Assembly: GCA_030613145.1 (NCBI GenBank)
Contig: JAUWMM010000035.1
Coordinates: 1-10,104, forward strand
Length of the DNA: 10,104 nucleotides
Origin: Desulfobacterales bacterium
Lineage (GTDB): Bacteria; Desulfobacterota; Desulfobacteria; Desulfobacterales; C00003060
Direction of reading: 5' to 3'
Position 1 is the stretch's first letter, and each line of letters begins with the position of its first letter. Shown here piece after piece: positions 6,134 to 10,104 of this stretch. The translations under genes were made by a program, and so were the position numbers. The notes below the pieces were generated by a model. It saw nothing but the letters and a program-made list of their open reading frames with translations, was not told where the DNA came from and did no database searches.

Positions 6134-6607
6134 ATGCCAAATGTGTACGAAGGGAAGATATCCGCTGAGGGGAAAAAGTTCGGTCTGGTTGTAAGCCGCT
6201 TTAATGATTTTATCAGTGACAGGCTGCTGGCCGGTGCCCTGGACGCCCTCAATCGTCATGGGGCACGTGATCAGGATATCGATGTCGTGAAGGTGCCAGG
6301 CTCCTTTGAAATCCCCCTTGTGGCAAAGAAGATGGCACAAAAAGAAAAGTATCATGCTGTTATTTGTCTGGGGGCTGTGATCCGGGGTTCTACGCCCCAT
6401 TTTGAGTATGTCGGTGCTGAGGTTTCCAAAGGAATAGCCTTGGTCGGGCTGGAATCAGGGCTTCCGGTTATCTTCGGTGTGGTCACCACGGATACCTTGG
6501 AGCAGGCTATAGAAAGGGCTGGGACAAAGGCCGGAAATAAGGGCTGGTCCGCGGCCGTGGCCGCTATGGAGATGGCAAACCTCCTAGAATCTGTAGATAA
6601 GATATAG
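6134..6607 (+). CDS. ribH: 6,7-dimethyl-8-ribityllumazine synthase
   Basis: RibH condenses 5-amino-6-ribitylaminouracil with DHBP (from RibBA) to give lumazine, which RibE turns into riboflavin. Family members assemble as pentamers or 60-mer capsids; which form occurs here cannot be read from sequence. The 157-residue protein has SRFN at 21-24, VPGSFEIP at 54-61, [14 protein letters not shown] at 80-93 with the catalytic histidine H89, and [17 protein letters not shown] at 114-130, ending TKAGNKGW. The start at 6134 follows a strong ribosome-binding site and gives the usual N-terminus MPNVYEGK. An upstream in-frame ATG at 6020 falls in repeat copy B and would add an arginine-rich stretch unlike the family. 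nusB follows 74 bp later, as in many bacteria. Confidence 0.97.
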   Translation: MPNVYEGKISAEGKKFGLVVSRFNDFISDRLLAGALDALNRHGARDQDIDVVKVPGSFEIPLVAKKMAQKEKYHAVICLGAVIRGSTPHFEYVGAEVSKGIALVGLESGLPVIFGVVTTDTLEQAIERAGTKAGNKGWSAAVAAMEMANLLESVDKI

Positions 6608-6681
6608 CTTTTTTGCCACACGCGTGATCCGCCCGAAGGACGCTAAGTTCTTTTAATAGATATTATAAATTCCGAGGCATT

Positions 6682-7128
6682 ATGGGGAATCGCCGGCGCT
6701 CAAGAGAGCTTGCCATGCAGGCTCTTTATCAGATGGAGATGAACCAGGATCACTCAAAAGAAGCCGTTGAGCTGTTTTGCAAACATTTCGGGGTTACGGA
6801 AAACGTAAAGCCTTTTTTTCTGCGACTGGTCGAAGGTGTCATGAAAGTTCAACATGAGATCGACCCTCTGATTAAAAGCTTTTCAGAAAACTGGAAGATT
6901 AGCCGTATGTCCCGAGCAGATCGCAACATTATGAGAATCGCTGTCTATGAACTCCTTTACTGCGATGATATTCCACCAAAGGTATCCATCAACGAAGCAA
7001 TAGATATTGGAAAAAAGTTCGGCACTGAGGATTCCGGCCCCTTTATCAATGGCATCCTTGACAGTGTCCGTATCTCCCTGGAAAAAGAAAACCAACTTCA
7101 CTCAAAAGTCAAAGCTGAAAACTCATAG
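6682..7128 (+). CDS. nusB: Transcription antitermination protein NusB
   Basis: NusB binds boxA RNA with NusE (ribosomal protein S10) and supports antitermination of rRNA operons. The 148-residue helical protein shows the family landmarks: RRRSRELAMQALYQ (4-17), RADRNIMRIAVYELLY (78-93), INEAIDIGKKFG (103-114) and FINGILDSVR (121-130). GAGG at 6674-6677 lies just before the ATG at 6682. The placement after ribH is the classical ribH-nusB pair. An oddity: the last residues (about KVKAENS) are encoded by a 7-bp repetitive tract (AAAAGTC, AAAGCTG, AAAACTC at 7104-7124) of the same kind as the array in the facing gene end. This suggests the tail was rewritten by repeat expansion; it lies beyond the conserved fold. 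Confidence 0.97.
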   Translation: MGNRRRSRELAMQALYQMEMNQDHSKEAVELFCKHFGVTENVKPFFLRLVEGVMKVQHEIDPLIKSFSENWKISRMSRADRNIMRIAVYELLYCDDIPPKVSINEAIDIGKKFGTEDSGPFINGILDSVRISLEKENQLHSKVKAENS

Positions 7129-7212
7129 GGAAGTAAGGTTCCTTTTCAATGAAATCTGCCTATTTCAGTAGTTAATCTCTGATTTTGCCTTTGAGCTTTC
7201 AGCTTTCAACTT
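7129..7212 (-). repeat. Convergent nusB/ABC gap with heptamer array supplying the ABC gene stop codon
   Basis: On the - strand, 7212-7185 is four exact 7-bp units: AAGTTGA, AAGCTGA, AAGCTCA, AAGGCAA. The TGA of the second unit is the stop codon of the ABC ATPase gene, and its last residues (EVES) lie in the array or at its edge. A small stem, TGAAAT (7150-7155) with ATTTCA (7162-7167), is the only terminator-like structure between the convergent genes, and it is weak. Confidence 0.65.
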
Positions 7213-7945
7213 CCTTACCCCGGACATCTTCAATCAGCTTCAAGAACACAGCCTCAAGGTCATGTTCCTCAGCACCAGCTTTTTGTCTGAGCTCCAAGGC
7301 AGTTCCGAGGGCAATCAAGCGGCCTTCATGTATGATCCCTATGCGATCGCACATCTCTTCGGCAACGACAAGGGTGTGGGTAGACATGAAAATGCTTACA
7401 CCCTTGCTGGCAAGGGCCTTAAAGATGGTCTTCACAAGCCTGGCTCCTTTCGGATCCAGCCCAACCATCGGTTCATCGACCACAATCACCTTAGGCTCAT
7501 GTATGAGAGCGGCCGACATAACCAGCCGTTGCTTCATGCCGTGAGAATAACTTTCAATCAGATCTCCGCTCCATTGGTCCATCTCAAACAGGGACAAGAG
7601 TTCTCTTATCCTTGCTTCTGAACGGCGATCATCCATCCCGTATAGTGATCCCACAAACCGAAGAAATTCGATGCCGGAGAGTTTTTCGTAAAGGAAGCCG
7701 CGATCAGGGATGAAACCCGTCACCTGTTTGGCCCCAACCGGATCTTCAGCCAAATTCTTACCGTCGATTATGACGGTACCCCCTGTGGGCTGTAAGATAC
7801 CGGCCATCATCTTGATAGTCGTCGTCTTTCCAGCCCCGTTTGGCCCCAAAAAACCAAAGATTTCACCTCGTGGAATATCCAGACTCAAGTCATTGACGGC
7901 GGTAAGTCTGCCAAAGCGCTTTGTAAGGTGTAAAAGACGAATCAT
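7199..7945 (-). CDS. ABC transporter ATP-binding protein (ABC-2 exporter type)
   Basis: This is a cytoplasmic ATPase of 248 residues powering an ABC exporter. It contains Walker A GPNGAGKTT (34-42), a Q-loop region reading GFIPDRGFLYEKLSG in which the usual glutamine is replaced (common in ABC-2 type ATPases), the signature SYSHGMKQR (132-140) in place of LSGGQ, Walker B VIVVDEP with catalytic E158, GLDP (162-165) and the switch histidine H190 in STHT. The substrate cannot be inferred. No permease gene is adjacent: its 3' side meets nusB, and the upstream gene is a transglutaminase-like protein. The ATG follows a GGATAAC heptamer array with no clear Shine-Dalgarno. The stop codon comes from another heptamer array. 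It could share a transcript with the upstream gene across the foldback element. Confidence 0.9.
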   Translation of the reverse strand: MIRLLHLTKRFGRLTAVNDLSLDIPRGEIFGFLGPNGAGKTTTIKMMAGILQPTGGTVIIDGKNLAEDPVGAKQVTGFIPDRGFLYEKLSGIEFLRFVGSLYGMDDRRSEARIRELLSLFEMDQWSGDLIESYSHGMKQRLVMSAALIHEPKVIVVDEPMVGLDPKGARLVKTIFKALASKGVSIFMSTHTLVVAEEMCDRIGIIHEGRLIALGTALELRQKAGAEEHDLEAVFLKLIEDVRGKEVES

Positions 7946-7948
7946 TTC

Positions 7949-7976
7949 GTTATTTGTTATCCGTTATCTGTTATCC
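7949..7976 (-). repeat. Heptanucleotide tandem array before the ABC ATPase gene
   Basis: On the - strand there are four exact 7-bp units, GGATAAC, AGATAAC, GGATAAC, AAATAAC, ending 3 nt before the ATG at 7945. This is the same unit as in the array over the nrdR start. Confidence 0.8.
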
Positions 7977-8038
7977 GATTTCCAATTGAAGCCCCCTGCA
8001 GTCCCGATGAAGCACGACTTGTTGCACATGTAGGGAGA

Positions 8039-8242
8039 TCCAACGACAATCAGATTTTGAACCGGATAACTGTCTGAGGGGCTTAGGTGAGCATTGAGAA
8101 AGAACGGGGTGCTATACAGACCGAACTCAAATGCTCAAAAAGATCGAATCATCCTGCTAGGATTTAACAAGTGGCTGCAGTTCTTTCTTTAGGCTCACTT
8201 AGCCCCGAGTTTTATACGGTTCAAAATCTGATTGTCGTTGGA
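8039..8242. mobile_element. 204-bp foldback (MITE-like) element
   Basis: The ends 8039-8064 and 8217-8242 are 26-bp perfect inverted repeats beginning TCCAACGACAATCAG. Weaker pairing extends inward: GGGGCTTAGGTGAGC on the left faces GCTCACTTAGCCCC on the right, then GAGAAAGAAC faces GTTCTTTCTT. The arms are therefore about 65-70 nt around a centre of similar size. There is no reading frame of note and no clear target-site duplication at the edges. This architecture is typical of non-autonomous foldback or MITE elements. As RNA it would form a long hairpin between the transglutaminase and ABC genes. Confidence 0.75.
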
Positions 8243-8307
8243 GCGACCGTGTTTTCAAAAACCTAAATTGTCACCTCCAAATGAATCGTGTAAACCCAAT
8301 AAGTTCG

Positions 8308-9783
8308 CTATCGCGCCTCAAGTACCCTCAGCTTAACCCGCCCGATGACCCGCACCATCTCGACCTGGCGATCCAGACCCCCTTCAACGAATTTGATGTG
8401 TGTTACATCAGCCGGCATTTGTCCCATCAAGGCGTCCGCCGTTGTCCACTCACCCAGAAAGACCTCATTCCAGGCATGATAGTAAAACCGGCCCCGTGTG
8501 TAAACCAGACCTATACACACCTTGGCAGGAAGCCCGGCAGCCCGGAGAAGCGCAGCAAAAAGTACCGCATGCTCATTGCAGTCCCCAGCCTTGAAGTTGA
8601 TTGTGTCCAGGGCATTCGGGACAGAAACAGTGGCACGCTTCTCGAGCGATTCGTAAACCCAGTTTAAGATTCGCCTGGCCTTAGCCTTATCCTCATTGAC
8701 CCCAGCCACAATCTTATGAGCCTGGGCCTTGATTGTTGGGTGGTCGCTCTGAATGAATGGGTCGGCCTTCAGGTATGGCTCCAGTTGAACCTTTTTGTAC
8801 ACGTGCTTGGGTTGATTTGACTCAAGGGCAATCTCCAATACAGAGCCCGTAAGACGCTGGCGTCCTGTATTCAGGTCAAGTCCTCCGGGGTCAATCCCGT
8901 CAAGCCGAATCTGCATGTAGACCAAATTTAGTGGTTCTGCCAGGACCTTGTTAGACGGTATCGAGGCTGCTTCTGCTATGTCGATCTCCGGATCAGACCT
9001 AATCCCCAAAAGAGCTTTATCTTCCGTGGTCTTGACTAGCCTAAGCCCCATCAGGCCTTCTTCCTTCAAGCGTTCCCCGTTGGGCCCGATCCAGGTAAAC
9101 ATCTCTAGGCCTGCGAATGTGGTTTTGACCTTAAAAGCTTCGTACCTTCTGCCGTCCAAAACAACTCCCTCCAGAGCAACCACGTCGACCTCAACGGGCC
9201 TTTGAGCCATAACAGATGGATCAAAAAGGCTCAACCGATAGCGAGCACCAACAATCAGCCCTTCTTTTAAGAGATGAGGCCATAAACCGATCGACAAGAA
9301 AGGCTTCTCCTCTAACACAATCTTTGATTCCCTTATATCACCACCAAACCCTGTATTCAGAATAAGGTATTCGCCCTCAACCCTGCCCCGGGCCTCAAAA
9401 CGAACCATACCCGAACTAAGCTGAAACACAAAGGATCGCAACGATGCGTCCTGGTTGAGGTTCCCTATGATTTCAGTGGAAACTCTGTGGACATCCCCAA
9501 TAGCACGCAGATTCATTACCGCACTTTCCATAACAAGATAACCGCCCGACTTCCTTATGATACGCGAGCGGGTATATCCGATCTTGTTGTCATGCTGATA
9601 AACGGCCATCCATGTCTCGCTCTCCTCAATAGACGAACCGCCCTGATTCGTTGAAAGGGTCACAGGTGACGGCTCAAAATAAAACATTTTTACTAACACC
9701 CCCATCATGCCGAGCCACACTAATATGACCCCATACCCAAGTACATCAATAAGCCTTTTCTTGCCAAACCTCATAAATTCCAT
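8308..9783 (-). CDS. Membrane-anchored transglutaminase-like domain protein
   Basis: With the start chosen here the protein has 491 residues. A short basic N-terminus (RFGKKR) precedes one hydrophobic segment at about 14-31, a signal anchor, so the rest is probably outside the inner membrane. Residues from about 55 to 330 are a beta-rich region of unknown role containing WMAVYQHDNKIGYT, a pattern I associate with other bacterial transglutaminase-like proteins. The C-terminal domain has the papain-like triad: C402 in AGDCNEHA, H436 in YYHAWNEV and D450 in WTTADA. Such domains act as proteases, peptide amidases or cross-linkers; the substrate here is unknown. ATG at 9783 (MEFMRF) is the first in-frame ATG; ATG at 9774 is equally possible, and an upstream TTG at 9834 looks spurious. 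The ABC ATPase gene lies downstream. Confidence 0.85.
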   Translation of the reverse strand: MEFMRFGKKRLIDVLGYGVILVWLGMMGVLVKMFYFEPSPVTLSTNQGGSSIEESETWMAVYQHDNKIGYTRSRIIRKSGGYLVMESAVMNLRAIGDVHRVSTEIIGNLNQDASLRSFVFQLSSGMVRFEARGRVEGEYLILNTGFGGDIRESKIVLEEKPFLSIGLWPHLLKEGLIVGARYRLSLFDPSVMAQRPVEVDVVALEGVVLDGRRYEAFKVKTTFAGLEMFTWIGPNGERLKEEGLMGLRLVKTTEDKALLGIRSDPEIDIAEAASIPSNKVLAEPLNLVYMQIRLDGIDPGGLDLNTGRQRLTGSVLEIALESNQPKHVYKKVQLEPYLKADPFIQSDHPTIKAQAHKIVAGVNEDKAKARRILNWVYESLEKRATVSVPNALDTINFKAGDCNEHAVLFAALLRAAGLPAKVCIGLVYTRGRFYYHAWNEVFLGEWTTADALMGQMPADVTHIKFVEGGLDRQVEMVRVIGRVKLRVLEAR

Positions 9784-9864
9784 ATAACATGGAAAAACCC
9801 CCTTGGAAAGCAGGCTGAAGCCCCCTCCCTTCAAGGTTGATTTTATTCCGCGATTATATTAAAT

Positions 9865-10005
9865 AGTGCCCAGCCACGAATCGAAAAACTCAATGGGCAC
9901 AAGCGTAAGTTTCCAATTCAGAAATGAGCAATTTTCCGCAAGGTCAAGGAAAAAAGGGGTTGAGCGGAGGCGTACCGAGGTACGTCGCACAAGCAACCCC
10001 GCAGT
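9865..10005 (+). repeat. Long-hairpin intergenic repeat, copy C (3' part missing)
   Basis: Starts with AGTGCCCA (9865-9872), as copy B does. GTGCCCA (9866-9872) pairs with TGGGCAC (9894-9900) as a small leading hairpin. From 9888 it matches copy A, and GGGGTTG (about 9956-9962) can pair with CAACCCC perfectly where copy A has one mismatch. The match stops after CCCCGCAGT at 10005, before the closing TTGCGGAAAA arm, and different repeats follow. The copy is therefore truncated or interrupted. Confidence 0.85.
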
Positions 10006-10104
10006 CTTGTCAGCCTCCGGCTGATTGACGCCGATTCAGCCGTTCAGCCGTCGCAGCCAGTGCTTTGGCGAAGTCGGCTCGTAGCCAAGAAGGCTACTAT
10101 GGCG
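10006..10104. repeat. Short hairpins and CAGCC repeats at the window end
   Basis: TCAGCC/GGCTGA forms a tight stem just after 10010, CAGCCG units recur in the next 40 bases, and GTAGCC/GGCTAC forms another stem near 10080-10098. TGGCGAAGTCGGCT (10067-10080) repeats a 14-mer of the 1479-1747 region. No gene is seen, and the region is cut by the window end. Confidence 0.5.

Noticed and set aside
7185..7621. Two + strand frames of 119 codons
   Set aside because: They are antisense to the Walker and signature region of the ABC ATPase gene, whose protein is plainly real.
8281..8667. 128-codon + strand frame opposite the transglutaminase-like gene
   Set aside because: It lies antisense to the conserved catalytic domain and has no family features, so it is a shadow frame.
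9784..9834. TTG start for the transglutaminase-like protein
   Set aside because: The added residues (MKGGGFSLLSKGVFPCY) have no signal-anchor logic, while the basic segment and hydrophobic helix directly follow the ATG at 9783 or 9774.
1..10005. Hairpin repeats as a CRISPR array
   Set aside because: The three copies are kilobases apart and about 150 bp long, without regular spacers or cas genes.

Overview
The window carries a conserved bacterial housekeeping block on the + strand: acpP, rpiB, a ComEB-type dCMP deaminase, nrdR, ribD, ribE, ribBA, ribH and nusB. A two-gene unit lies on the opposite strand: an ABC-transporter ATPase and, upstream of it, a membrane-anchored transglutaminase-like protein. 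This gene order, moderate GC and the repeat-rich spacers suggest a Desulfobacterota (former Deltaproteobacteria) genome, probably uncultured. That assignment is an inference from gene order recalled for Geobacter and sulfate reducers, not from a marker-gene search.

Layout. Positions 1-150 hold part of a long-hairpin repeat. acpP (245-475) has a near-perfect Shine-Dalgarno and is followed by stacked hairpins. rpiB and the deaminase overlap by 1 nt (577-1478). A GC-rich hairpin repeat region (1479-1793) leads into nrdR (1794-2261), whose start codon lies inside a 7-bp tandem array. The nrdR-ribD spacer holds another heptamer array and a 239-bp element with 15-bp perfect inverted ends. That element encloses a decayed fragment of a four-helix-bundle (S23/IVP-type) gene. 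The riboflavin genes run from 2609 to 6607: ribD, ribE, ribBA, ribH. A hairpin-rich 300-bp gap precedes ribE, and a second copy of the long-hairpin repeat fills the ribBA-ribH gap. nusB ends at 7128 and converges on the ABC ATPase gene (7945-7199, -). A 204-bp foldback element separates the ATPase gene from the transglutaminase gene (9783-8308, -). A third hairpin-repeat copy (9865-10005) and other short repeats end the window.

Function. RibD, RibE, RibBA and RibH together cover every committed enzymatic step from GTP and ribulose-5-phosphate to riboflavin except the phosphatase step. RpiB interconverts ribose-5-phosphate and ribulose-5-phosphate, the latter being the RibBA substrate. The dCMP deaminase and NrdR concern deoxynucleotide supply. 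NusB is a transcription antitermination factor.

The coding part is ordinary. The unusual content is in the spacers: a hairpin repeat family whose copies differ by compensatory changes, heptanucleotide tandem arrays at gene starts and ends, an inverted-repeat element with an IVP-like remnant, and a foldback MITE-like element. No CRISPR array, tRNA, rRNA, complete transposase gene or FMN riboswitch was recognised.
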